Below, one piece after another: positions 45,067-58,240 of a stretch of 64,000 bases of DNA (positions within the stretch are counted from its first letter, which is position 1; the number at the start of each line of letters is the position of its first letter). Position numbers and translations under genes: made by a program. The notes beneath the pieces were generated by a model. It ran no database searches, had not been told where the DNA came from, and worked only from the letters and a program-made list of their open reading frames with translations. Origin of the DNA: Flaccisagitta enflata (taxonomy: Eukaryota; Chaetognatha; Sagittoidea; Aphragmophora). The DNA lies in the NCBI GenBank assembly GCA_965153355.1, contig OZ231127.1, forward strand, positions 41,478,001 through 41,542,000, written 5' to 3'.

Positions 45067-45077
45067 TGTCTCTCTCA
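44941..45077. repeat. (TG)n-(CT)n-(TG)n-(CT)n microsatellite
   Basis: Two TG blocks separated by a short CT block, ending CTGTCTCTCTC. Confidence 0.95.
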
Positions 45078-45169
45078 AGTATCACACAGTCGCTGATGGT
45101 AAAATTTTTCGATTATGATTTAACATCCCTCTTTCACTATAAGATACGAAGCGTCTTATTCACAAAGGA

Positions 45170-45336
45170 TTTTTAGTCGGTTGCTAACGACTCTATAAGA
45201 TGCCGTGAAGATCCGAAGGAAGATCCGGAACGCGAGAATTTGAGTGACGCGAAATAACGCTTTATTTGTTACAGCCCCTGTCCATTCACATAACAGCCCC
45301 TGTCCACTCGCGTTATTGTGTATCCGGCTTTGTTTT
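45170..45336 (+). mobile_element. Family A element lacking the GTCC array
   Basis: TTTTT, stem-like AGTCGGTTGCTAACGACT (45175-45192), CTATAAGATGCCGTG, two CCCCTGTCCA-type boxes, CACTCGCG, then TTGTGTATCCGGCTTTGTT. 5' and 3' ends are recognisable but no tetranucleotide array is present. Confidence 0.65.
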
Positions 45337-45548
45337 TTGAAATTAAGTATTTACATATCTATAAGGACGTCAAGGCTTGAAATGGCTCTAATATTATGAA
45401 CATTTTAGTTTATTTACTTGTAGCTATCCCTTTCAAGCGCTTTAGGACAACATTGGGGAGACTTCGCCACAATCGTAGCATGGGAAACCCTACTATCCAA
45501 TAGCTTTTGCCTTGTTGAGAATTTGTTTTCACTTTTTTCAGAAAGTAG
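45337..45548. other. Short spacer between two A copies
   Basis: No feature seen. Confidence 0.5.
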
Positions 45549-45695
45549 AACAAGGCCGGATACACGGCAATACAGGCGCGGACGGTTGGGCAGGAGCAGT
45601 AGTGCAAAAACCACTCGGAATTCAAAAATGTGACGTACCGACTTTCCGACCGACCAACACGGCAAGTTCTAGAGTCGCGTGTCCGCGACTAAAAA
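45549..45695 (-). mobile_element. Family A element A21 (AGTCGCG class, compact)
   Basis: Minus strand: the perfect hairpin AGTCGCGGACACGCGACT (45673-45690), CTAGAACTTGCC, GTTGGTCGGTCGG, CTGCCCAACC, GTCCGCGCCT (9 of 10 complementary to the stem arm), TTGCCGTGTATCCGGCC, TTGTT. The array is only about three units. Confidence 0.85.
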
Positions 45696-45782
45696 CAGAG
45701 CCATCAATGATATTGACAAAAAAAAAAGTTTTGGCCTGCTTTTCACAAGCTTGACAATGCAGGTACTTTTATACTTACCCAG

Positions 45783-46773
45783 AATCGCACATGGTCAGCG
45801 GCACCCGATGCCCTACTTGGAAATTGGAATGATTAGCTGAAAAAGTAGAGTTAAAGCAGGGCAGCGGCCCTAAAGGGCCAATGTCCTGTAGGACAAAGGG
45901 ATGAATTTCCATACATCCTCAGAGGGCATATTTGAGGCCTTAATAGCAATTCTCCATGATATTCAATGAGAATTTTGTTTTTTTTCAATTTCTCGTCAAT
46001 TTGCCATGTTACTCTATGGGAATTTTATGTTCATTTCAGTTTTTAGACAGCGGCCCCGAAGGAGTCAATGACCTATGCTTTCACAAAGGGGAAATTTCTC
46101 CTTTTCTATACGTCCACCCCCTTCGAAGCTCATATCCCAGTCTTTAGACCCAAATCCCAGCCTCAAGGCCCAAATTCTAGCCTCAAGGCCCAAATCCTAG
46201 TCTTCAGGCTCAAATCATAGCCTCAAGGCTCAAATCCCAGCCTTAAGCCTTAAGTCCCAGCCTAAAGGCAAATCCCAGCATCTTGGCCCAAATTACAACC
46301 ACGAAGCTCAAATCATTAATCACAGCCTCTAGGCTCAAATCACAACCTCGATCAAATCACAGCCTTGAAGCTCAAATCCCATGATTTATGCAATTATGCT
46401 CAAATTCAAGCCTGGAGCCATAAAACTTACTTAGCATAGGTCATTGACCCCTTTGGGGCCGCTGCCCCTCTCACCATCACATATCCACAAATACTCACAT
46501 AGGGCAACGGGTACCGCTGACCATCTAACGCTTTTGCGACTATTATCAATAATCCATGTCATTCAATGGGAAACATGCATTTTTTGCTCCTTTTTTAAAA
46601 ATTTTCCATGTTATTCAATGGAAAGTTTGCATTTTGTCAATTTCCCCTGTTATTCTATGGGATTTTGAGGCTTGAGAAACTTTGGAGGGGAGACGTACAG
46701 ACTGATGGACAAACATATGGAAATTCACCCCTGTCCTACAGGACATCGGCCCTTTGGGGCAGCAGCCCAAAAA
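45783..46773 (+). mobile_element. Family B element B3, split by a nested B copy
   Basis: Leader ATGGTCAGCGGCACCCGATG, then GGCAGCGGCCCTAAAGGGCC and GTCCTGTAGGAC. An array of about 50-bp units with the palindromic core CCATGTTATTCAATGG follows. After a 505-bp interruption the array resumes and the 3' end CCTGTCCTACAGGACAT, CGGCCCTTTGGGGCAG, CAGCCCAAAAAA closes it. Both hairpins (GGCCCT..AGGGCC and GTCCT..AGGAC) differ from the main B type but occur at both ends. Confidence 0.75.
46041..46545 (-). mobile_element. Family B element B4 nested inside B3
   Basis: It runs from CAGCGGCCCCGAAGGAGTCA and GACCTATGCTTTCAC at the left (its 3' end) through GCCTCAAGGCCCAAATCCCA-type 20-bp units to AGCATAGGTCATTGACCCCT, TTGGGGCCGCTGCCC and the leader CGGGTACCGCTGACCATC, CTAACGCTTTTGCGACTATT. 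Confidence 0.85.
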
Positions 46774-48327
46774 AGGGAAGAGAGGATAATATTCATAAGC
46801 ATCGATTTTTTGTCGCACCTAAGAAGATCAAAAATTACATCACTTTAGGAGTACTAACAATGAAGATGACGACGACGACAACGACAACGCCATCAGTGAT
46901 AAGAGCGTAAAGAAGTGTTATCTATACATAAGTAAGCAATTCCATATGCTCGAGCAAGCCCAACATTACTAAACAGCTTTGTGAAAGTCATGGGTAACTT
47001 ACGTTGATTTTCAGCTGCGCGTCTTAAAAGATCCGAAATAGGGATATCCTTCCAAGTGGTTCCCTATTATACTGTTTACCTAAATACTTGTGTTTTCTGT
47101 CTTTGCTGTGCAGAAAAAACGCAAACGAAGACTTAGGAATAGCCGTAACCGATGTAGATTGCAAAACAATTTTTTACAACATGAAATTTACTCATGTGAC
47201 AAATTGGGACATGGCTTCTTAAAAGATCCGAAATAGGGAGGGTCGGAAAAGCAGAGGAGGAACTTAATCTGCGTTAACGTCAATGAAATCAATGATTGTT
47301 TTTGCTGATTTAGGCATAAGTCTACGGGCAACAACTGAAAAAAACGCTTCACCTCACTAAATGGACCCCCGAAAAAAAATAAATACTGGCACAATCAGTT
47401 GAAGGCAGTTGAGGTAATTTTGCCTCAGTTGATGCTTCTACTTAAAAGGATGTTTTCTGGCAAAAAATGAAGATATCGGCCAATTTTTTTTTTTCATTTT
47501 TTCTCAAAGGCTGATAGTAATACTTCAATATCTCATGTGGTCTTAAAGAAGCTGTCAGGTGGTTAAAATATTATTAATTCTATATGTTACATAATTGTTA
47601 CACGATTTTTGGCGATAAATAGTCGCTTTTTTGCACTGAAATAACAGGAAAATTGAGATTTTTTTATGAAAACACTATTGCAACGACCCAATTACAATCT
47701 ATGAAGATATTTTCGGACACATATAGCCTTTGGAATGATAAGATATTGCTTGACAATGACATAAACAGGAAAGGAAACACCTTGTACCCCTGAGAAAAAA
47801 TTCTACCAAAAACAAACCAAGAAACTTGATGCTGCATTGATGAGAGACAGAAACAATAACTCATTTGCAAGAATTCCCTAAAAATACAGTTGCAAAAATT
47901 TAAGAAGCAGTCAGGTGAAATTCTAAGACTGTCTCCAGATGCAAATTTTTGCATTTCTAAGAACGTGGCCCTTTTCTTTTATGTTTTTAGATTAGGGCTA
48001 TGTTTTTGGAAATGCAAATTTATCAAATTAGAAGCCGGCTTAGAATTTCACCCAAGACAACTCTGATTGCAAAATCGAATTTCCTTTATAAATCCACAAT
48101 TTTTCATCATTTATCTTCATTTTTCCTACATTTAGGTGAGATATCAACTATCTTTCATGCAAAAATATCATTTATAAAAATGAATAAACCTATTTTTAGT
48201 TCAAAAAATCAGCATTTAATGATATTCAAAATTGTCTAAAAAATGTGTTGACTCAATAGATTTTGTCTTCGTTTGCACTGTGACATAAGTATTCAAAAAC
48301 ACTGATTTTCCCACTTTATGACTCATG
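46774..48327. other. 1.5 kb without gene; inverted repeat at about 47914-48052
   Basis: GGTGAAATTCTAAG (47914-47927) mirrors CTTAGAATTTCACC (48039-48052), and flanking GCAAATTTTTGCATTTC / GGAAATGCAAATTT extends the arms to about 45 bp. The string AAAAGATCCGAAATAGGGA occurs twice (about 47028 and 47222). ORFs here are under 100 residues and unrecognised. Confidence 0.55.
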
Positions 48328-48409
48328 CTGATGGACAAACCGACAAACCGACAGACCAACAGACAGACGGACAAAGCGTCTTATAGAGTTGCGTGTCCGC
48401 AACAAAAAA
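48328..48409 (-). mobile_element. Family A 5' part (AGTTGCG class)
   Basis: Minus strand: GTTGCGGACACGCAACT (48387-48403), CTATAAGACGC, TTTGTCCGTCTGTCTG, TTGGTCTGTCGGTTTGTCGG. A shared TTCGTTTGCACTGTGAC segment at 48265 may belong to its body. Confidence 0.7.
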
Positions 48410-48766
48410 GGGTATGGACAGATTAACAGATAGATGGACAAAGCGGGTTGTAGAGAAACGTAGAATGGGACTCAAAATATTATTATATGCATAACAAGAT
48501 ACGTATTTTGCTCGTCTTAGGAATGAGAACCTCTTCCAATACAGTAGCGCCGTTTTGTTCATGGTTGCTGTCTATCATCCACATGAGCGTAAGGCAGCGT
48601 AGAATCCAAGTTGCCATCGAATTTGCATACTTGGTAGGGTTTGCGAGTCTTATGAGCAGAATGAAAAAGAATATGCGCAGGTTTCTCAGTTTCTCATCAC
48701 TACTACCATGTCTGTTTTTCTGTGACTCTGTCTATCTAAGTCCCTTCCGTTTGATTGTGCTTGTGT

Positions 48767-48768
<2 letters not shown>
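48410..48768. other. No gene seen
   Basis: A 144-residue ORF starting at 48487 gains half its length from the CT tract and is not supported. Confidence 0.45.
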
Positions 48769-48797
<29 letters not shown>

Positions 48798-48920
48798 GTC
48801 TCTCTGTCTCTCTTTCTCTTTCTCTCTCTCTCTCTCTTGCCCTTGCTCTCACTCTCTCGCTCTCTCGCTTTCTCCTACTCGCTCTCTGGCTCTCACTTTC
48901 GCTCTCTCTAGCTCTCTGTA
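48769..48920. repeat. Imperfect (CT)n field
   Basis: CTCTCTGT, CTCTTTCT and GCTCTCGC variants of CT repeats. Confidence 0.9.
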
Positions 48921-49269
48921 GTATTCTATGTCCAAATATAAAAACTGTGTGGACGATAAATTAATACCAATGCCCTCGACAGTTAGGATGATCTGATCAT
49001 TTCTTTTAATACCTACAATAGCTCCACGTAAATGTTTGAACAATTCCCGTCGGAAAGTACTCCTTAAACTTCAAGATGTTTTTCCTTTTCCTTAACGCCG
49101 AAAAAAAATAATAAATTCGCAGATCTTGAATCGTAGCAGGAAGAAGGACTTTATGCGGCGATTCAACGCCTCAGTCGTTTTACATTGCTTTCCTTCATAT
49201 GCTAGTCAAAGTGGTTACATGATGAAGCACTCGGTGCGGCGCATAAACCGATGGTCAAGAGAAGCAGAA
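48921..49269. other. No gene seen
   Basis: Mixed DNA. Confidence 0.5.
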
Positions 49270-49356
49270 GAAGAAGAAGAAAAATGAAAAGAAGAAGAAG
49301 AAGAAGAAGAAGAAGAAGAAGAAGAAGAAGAAGAAGAAGAAGAAGAAGAAGAAGAA

Positions 49357-49403
<47 letters not shown>

Positions 49404-49490
49404 AGCAGAAGAAAAAGAAAAAGAAAAAGAAAAAGAAAAAGAAAAAGAAAAAGAAAAAGAAAAAGAAAAAGAAAAAGAAGAAGAAGAAGA
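49270..49490. repeat. (GAA)n-(GAAAAA)n polypurine field
   Basis: About 40 GAA units grade into about 13 GAAAAA hexamers. Confidence 0.95.
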
Positions 49491-49641
49491 CGGAAATGGG
49501 TTAAAATGCGTCATTTATGATGAGACGACGTCAATGCGGTCTCACGCGCGTTCTCGCGTGCAAGAATGGGAGAGAGGCTAACGCGGGTTAACGATAATGG
49601 CCGACTCGTTAGATCTGGTCCAACCCAAACTGGACACAATG

Positions 49642-49650
49642 TATATAAAG
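49642..49650 (+). promoter_or_regulatory. TATA-box-like TATATAAAG
   Basis: Lies in a CpG-containing 49500-49720 stretch with a nearby TTCGCGCG. No recognisable exon follows. Confidence 0.2.
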
Positions 49651-49855
49651 TGGTTTACGACCATAGGTTATTACTAGGTCATCTTCTGCACTGCGCTCGT
49701 TCGCGCGTTCAGAGCGTTCGTTTTTGGCAAGCCTTCGGTGAGCGGCCTGTCAACACAGTCGACGCATTTTCCTTCCCGACCTTCATACGTATTTGTTTTC
49801 TCTTTCTCTGACATTTTACTACATTACATGTCGTTAGCTTCCTTTCTTCGTCGTT

Positions 49856-49911
<56 letters not shown>
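49856..49911. repeat. (TTTC)n microsatellite
   Basis: About 14 TTTC units. Confidence 0.95.
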
Positions 49912-49912
<1 letters not shown>

Positions 49913-50174
49913 AATCATTACGGTCCTCTTTTCCCCATATATCTTCCCGGTACATTCCGTCAAAATGTGAGAAATGGAAAAGGTCAAGACGTTGTATAAA
50001 AGAGGATGCCTCACTTTCATTGAGCGTGATAACCTTGTAGAGAGAATGGTGAATGAAAGGAGGAGAATGATATTAAAAGACTCGAAAGATGAAGCGGAGA
50101 AAAAGCTCGATGAGTTAAGTAAGAAGAAAGTGAGAAAGAGAGAGAGAACTCTCAAGGTTCCTAGGAAGAAATAT

Positions 50175-50177
<3 letters not shown>

Positions 50178-50268
<91 letters not shown>
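50178..50268. repeat. (GA)n microsatellite
   Basis: About 45 GA units. Confidence 0.95.
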
Positions 50269-50270
<2 letters not shown>

Positions 50271-50309
50271 CTTCACTACTTGTGTGAATACAAACCAATC
50301 AGAGCGAGA

Positions 50310-50479
50310 CAAAGAGACAGTGAGACAGTGAGACAGAGAGACGGACAGAGACAGAGAGACAAAGAGACAGAGAGCGAGACAGAATACGAGACAGAGACAG
50401 AGAGGCAGAGACAGAAATAGTTTCAGAGATAGAGACAGAGACAGATAGATAAAGAGACAGACAGACAAACAGACAAACG

Positions 50480-50525
<46 letters not shown>

Positions 50526-50600
50526 AAGACAGACAGAAAGACAGACCGACACACAGGTAGACAGACACACAAGTAGACAGACAGACAAATCAACCAACAA
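50310..50600. repeat. (GACA)n / (GAGACA)n imperfect field
   Basis: AGACAGAGAGAC-type units pass into about 12 clean CAGA units (50485-50534), then decay. Confidence 0.9.
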
Positions 50601-51084
50601 ACAGACAAACGGACAAGGCAGCCGGAAACTCTTGGAAACAATCTATCTTACGGTAGAGAAAAAAAATCAATATTAGCAAGGGGATAAAAATCAAAATGGG
50701 AAAAAAATGATGTGGAAAAAAAAAAGAAGAAGACATTCAAGCGAAAACGTTAAGGAAAAAAATTTCGCGCTGAGGGAAATTGAAATTGAAATTGAAAATG
50801 AAGTTGAGAATGGAATCAAGTGAGATATCGTCATAAAAGGGCAACGCTTCAATTCCTTTTAACCGGAAAATTGACGTTTTTTTTTTCTTTATTTTGAAAA
50901 TGAAAAAGAAAAAGAAAACAAATTGAATCCAATAAATCTGATTAAAAAGTGAATAAAAAAAACAGTAATTTTTGTGCCGTTTTTATTCACTTTGTATTCT
51001 TTATCTTGTTTTTTTTGTTGTTGTTGTTTTGTTTTTTTGTTTTAATTATTTTTATCTTTTATTATTCCTCTTTCTTTTTCTCCT
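50601..51084. other. AT-rich, no gene seen
   Basis: A- then T-rich strands; nothing recognised. Confidence 0.5.
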
Positions 51085-51160
51085 TTCCCTTTTCCTTTTC
51101 CTTTTCCTTTTCCTTTTCCTTTTCCTTTTCCTTTTCTTTTTCATTTTCTTTTTCTTTTTT
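51085..51160. repeat. (CCTTTT)n hexanucleotide
   Basis: About 9 CCTTTT units followed by TTTTTC variants. Confidence 0.9.
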
Positions 51161-51894
51161 ATTCCTCTTCTTCCTCGTTTTCTAGTTCTTCTCTTTTCCT
51201 TCGTTTTTGTTCTTTTCTTTATCTCCATCTTCTTATTGACTATGGTTCAGGGGACCATAACTGTGGTACTGGACTATGGCTCATGACTGTGGTTCATGAC
51301 TGTGGTCCATTTTTCATATCCATGTCGCTGCAGCCCGCAGGCTTGGAAGTAAAATGAGAACGATGAAAAATGAATGTTACGCCTGAGGTGATGACCATTC
51401 CGGAAACGTTGACGACGATGACGACGAAAACGATGTCGATAACGACGACAACGACGATGGCGTAACTTGTGTCAGTGACAATTAGAACGATGGTGATGAT
51501 GCCACCACGACTGAGCAAAAAGAAAAATGAACATTTTTTACGCCTCGGGTGTCACCAATGCGCGATGGTGGCGGTGATACTATAATTGGTAATGACTAAT
51601 GATGACCGAATGGCATCAGCGCCAGTAATGATTGATAAACCAGATCTAGAGAGAGCCTTCAAATTGTGCAGGTTTTAGGGAAAAGCAAGCTCAAAAAAGT
51701 TTATACTGTGCAACGGAGGCTGCGCCTATTAATGAAACGACGACGGTGCCCGTTCAGCAGGAACTACTATCTGAAAAAAAAACATCGCTCCAAAATGAAT
51801 GAAGCTATGAAAACTAAATTGGGCTTTTTAGGAAAAAAACTTGAATTCTTTCAAAATGCAATTTTTAACTTGTTTAGGACGTACAACCTTATTC
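51161..51894. other. No gene; short ACG-rich and GGTTCATGACT repeats
   Basis: GACTATGGTTCA/CATGACTGTGG variants occur at 51237-51310, and imperfect GACGA at 51408-51460. Confidence 0.5.
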
Positions 51895-52057
51895 AACAAG
51901 CCCAGGCGGGCAACTCGATGCGTCATCTGCGTGATATCAGAAGAGGCGTAACGGACGGACGGACCTACGGACCGACTGACCGACTGACGGTCGGACAGAC
52001 CGACGGACGGACGGACGGACAGACCCTCTTATAGAGATGCGATGACGCATCTAAAAA
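51895..52057 (-). mobile_element. Family A element A23 (AGATGCG class)
   Basis: Minus strand: the perfect hairpin AGATGCGTCATCGCATCT (52035-52052), CTATAAGAGGG, a (GTCC)n and GTCGGTC array, then TGACGCATC, the exact reverse complement of the stem arm, and GCCCGCCTGGGC, TTGTT. Same 3' layout as A16 on the other strand. Confidence 0.87.
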
Positions 52058-52496
52058 CGTGTTATGTGGAGAGATTTCTATATCCTAAATGGTCTCCTCA
52101 CAGCACTTCGCAATCAACTGAGAAGTTGGCAAGGACAAAACGAGCTTGACAATGAACGGACCCTAATTCTACCCTTTGACAATACGAAGATAACGATGGT
52201 ACGTAACAAGGATGACAATGAAGTGATGAAGATGACGTTGAAATTACGACGATGGCACAAAGCGAAGCGTCATTGCTTCCCACACAAGGTCAGACCACTC
52301 AACATTATCACGTCTCCTTTTTCCCAATTGACTAACACCCCTTTTTGTTTATACAAGGTCGTTCAACTCGATACATTTTCCCTCCTCCCAAACTTGTCTA
52401 ACCCATAGCTTTTAGCATTCCACTGCCTCGTCTTCAACCCCCAAGCGCCCATCCTCTTTGGAAATGTTAGGCAATCTGTACTTCAATCTCTACACC
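52058..52496. other. No gene seen
   Basis: A 114-residue plus ORF (52064-52408) has no recognisable motif. Confidence 0.45.
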
Positions 52497-52687
52497 TTGC
52501 TCTATTCGTCCGTCCATCCGTTCGTTCATCCAGCCTTCCATCCAGCCATCAATCCATCCGTCTATTCGTCTGTCCGTCTGTCTATTCTACGCGACTTCAT
52601 CTTTGTAAGGTGTGCGCCGCAGTTTTGTAAAACTGTAGTACTGCCCCTGCCCAATCGTCCGCGACTTTTTCTGTCTCGGGCTTGTTA
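52497..52687 (+). mobile_element. Family A copy, 5' stem decayed
   Basis: TCGTCCGTCCATCCGTTCG array with ATCC variants, CTGCCCCTGCCCAATC, GTCCGCGACT (52656-52665), CTCGGGCTTGTT. The 5' hairpin is not found. Confidence 0.6.
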
Positions 52688-52964
52688 CCAGCCCTCTTTC
52701 AACCCCCACTACCGCACCTCCCTTAAATTGTCAGAACACGCCCTATCTCCCAAGACCGCCCATCCGAGACCGAAGACGATGGTTGAAAGACGGCTTTTAT
52801 TTTATGCACTAGATGGCCTAAACGCCCCCTCACACGATCACACTCGAAAAGCGGAATTTATCTCATGCAAACCGACGAGACAAGACTCCCTTTACCACAG
52901 GCTTGGTACAGAAACAGACTTGCGCATGGGTAAAAATACGTGCACAAACGGGTACACACGCACA

Positions 52965-53180
<216 letters not shown>

Positions 53181-53287
53181 AAACGAGAGAATATTGAGAA
53201 TATTAAGAATATCAAGTTTGTTTACAGATATCAAAGTAGGTAGTTTAGATGCGCAGAAATGTAACATAAGTGAACAAAATTCAACAG

Positions 53288-53479
<192 letters not shown>

Positions 53480-53715
53480 ATCCGCTTTATCCCATTTTTC
53501 ACGAATGAATTAAGAGGCGTTTCCACGAATTTGGTTGTTTGCAATAAACCAAGCAGATGGGCAGATGGACGTTCTAGTGAAAATGATTAATTGGGCTTCG
53601 GTAAATAAATATGAGCGAACGCAATGTCGGAAACATTAAACAAGCGTAGGTCAAAGTGGCCGGAAGCTCTCTTAAGTGTCGAATGCCAATGAATCTTTTC
53701 TGTTGCTGTTTTTTC

Positions 53716-53795
53716 TTTAACGTGCTATGCGACTCTTCAAGTCACTTTGTCCTTCCGTCCGTCCGTTTGTCTATGAGTTGGTCCGTCACAAATGT
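53716..53795 (+). mobile_element. Family A 5' part, degraded stem
   Basis: ACGTGCTATGCGACTCTTCA resembles the loop and second arm of the AGTCGCGTGC stem, followed by CACTTTGTCCTTCCGTCC and GTCCGTTTGTC. Confidence 0.5.
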
Positions 53796-55697
<1,902 letters not shown>

Positions 55698-55931
55698 CGT
55701 ATCAACAGAAATAGGGATGGACAGACGTGCAGACACGGGCAGATAGATATAGTCATAGAAAAGGAGCATAATACCGATTCGCCGAAAGACACAAAGTCAA
55801 AGAGAGAAAGAGCCAGATGGAGGCAGACCGAAAGACCGACAAATACAGCCGCCAACAAACAATGAGAGTGAAGCTACAGATAATTGGTTCTGAAATTGAT
55901 GAATCATGAGACTTCAGAATTTTACCATATA

Positions 55932-56302
55932 ACGGGTGGTCTTTTAAAAGGTAGCTTTTAATTTTTTAGATGTTATTTTCAAAATTTTTACTAAGTAAAA
56001 AAACTTTTTTTAGCTACTTAGATATGATCGTGGCTTACATGTTCCATTATGAACATTTTTTATGAAGATCAATATTTTTCTTTTTATCTTTAAGAAACTG
56101 AATTGAATTAGAGACCACTTAAAGAATTTTGCTTAAATTTGACTAAAAAATCATGATTTTTACAAAATTTACTTTTGAATAAAGATAGTTGAATAAAAGT
56201 TGGTCATAAAAAACTGTAAAAACCAAGACTTTTTAAGTAAAAAACGAAATGCACATCCAAAACACTATTAATGACAGAGCTACCTTTTTTATGTCCACCC
56301 GG
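55932..56302. mobile_element. 371-bp AT-rich MITE
   Basis: ACGGGTGGTCTTTTAAAAGG then TAGCT at the left mirrors AGCTACCTTTTTTATGTCCA then CCCGG at the right, with a few mismatches. TA lies at both junctions (55930-55931, 56303-56304). No ORF. Confidence 0.65.
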
Positions 56303-56556
56303 TACCAAGGTTACCTTGGCATGGTACAACCCGATTCATCGTGAATCTCACGTATGTAGTCTTCCCTTTATATGACTTTTTCTTTTCTGGCCTTGATTTC
56401 TACTCTAAAAGTTGTTTTGATGGAGAAACCGAATCTGGTTCAGTTCACATCCAGAAAATGAAAAAGAAATTGAGATCGATGATCCAATTTTGTCACTTTC
56501 TTTGCCAGCAGGTTAGGAGAAGACACAACTCCTCAGAAAGGACTCCTTACTGTTTG

Positions 56557-56859
<303 letters not shown>

Positions 56860-56949
56860 CTCACAGTCTTTCATCTCTTTGGCGCTCAAGCCGTATAAAT
56901 ATCTTTGTTTTTCTCGGGTTAAATCGTTCATTTGTTTGAGAATTAAAGT

Positions 56950-57080
56950 AAATGGCGCGAGAGGCAGTAAAAACAGTGAAAGTTATTTGCCGCCTCGGAG
57001 CGCCTGCGTGTGACACTTTGACGTGCGTGCGCGGTCGTGTGTGCGTTCTAGGATACGTGCGTGTGACACTTTGGCCGAGG
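56950..57080. other. CpG-rich segment with duplicated GTGTGACACTTTG
   Basis: GCGTGTGACACTTTG occurs at about 57008 and GCGTGTGACACTTTGG at about 57060, within GCG-rich DNA. TATAAATAT lies upstream at about 56893. Promoter-like but without a recognisable exon. Confidence 0.3.
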
Positions 57081-57271
57081 TCGCCTCTGACGACGACGAC
57101 GACGTCCCTTGAAGCGCTGTCGATACTAAAGACAATGTTGACGCAATGACGACGATGACGACTTGACGACAATCATGACGACATTGATGACAGTACCGAC
57201 GATGAAGACGAGAATGATTGTAATGAAGGCGATGTGTTATGATATAACTCGAACATTGATGACGACCATCC

Positions 57272-57350
<79 letters not shown>

Positions 57351-57358
57351 CCACAACC

Positions 57359-57406
<48 letters not shown>

Positions 57407-57412
57407 TGACTA
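57272..57412. repeat. (CAA)n microsatellite
   Basis: About 42 CAA units with CCA and TCA interruptions. It gives a polyasparagine stretch in one frame of a 188-residue open frame (57163-57729), which is otherwise unrecognised. Confidence 0.95.
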
Positions 57413-58240
57413 GCAAACAAAACAACAAACAATACCACCACGACGATGTTATCGGCGAAAGGGAGGAAAAAGATAGATCGGCCCGCGAATGGTGGGGAAA
57501 AGTGGTTGAACGCGGAATGACGATGACAATTTTTCAACGGTGGATGTCAAACTGGAGTGAAACCATATCGGATACACGAACCATCCTCATTTGTCTGGCG
57601 AGAGGACCTTTAGTCTTCGGTCTTAACAGTCGAGACGAGAAAGGGCGAGAGGAGAATGGATCGGGGGGCCGTGGGGGGGGGGGGGTGGGGGGTCGTGGAA
57701 ACAGAAAACCGGCTGAGGATAGACATTAGGTAGTGGGCGAATGCGTCTTTGAGGAAAGAGCAGGGTGGGTTATCTTAGTGGGAGAACGGACACAGACTTA
57801 CACCCACCAACCACCCTCGGCCACCTATCTACCCAACCAATTTCACTATCACAGTGGACTAAAAATCACCACCCACCAGGCACTCGCAGTTAAGGCTAGA
57901 GATGGCGATATTGTGGTTGTTTAGATGGGAAAAAGATGCTGAGAGGAGACAACGGCAGAAGTCGAGACAAGAGAGGGCGGAGTGTATCGATCGTTGAAAA
58001 GCCCAGACAGACGAGCCCCACATTTACGGTGATACAAAACGTCGGAACGTTGACAGGAAGATGGCAACACCAGCAGATAGATGTGGAAGATGAATCATCG
58101 TAAAATCGTCGTATAGTCTCCAGTATCCAACGATCAATGGAGCGGCGTATGTCTGTATGGTAAAGGGGACACAGATTCACGGATTTGGTGGCTTCTTGAC
58201 ATCATTGATATTGAACATCCAAAGCAGTTTCTCCTATAAA
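57413..58240. other. No gene; G-run at 57661-57700
   Basis: GGGGGG, a run of 13 G, and GGGGGG on the plus strand could form a G-quadruplex. The rest is unremarkable. Confidence 0.5.
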
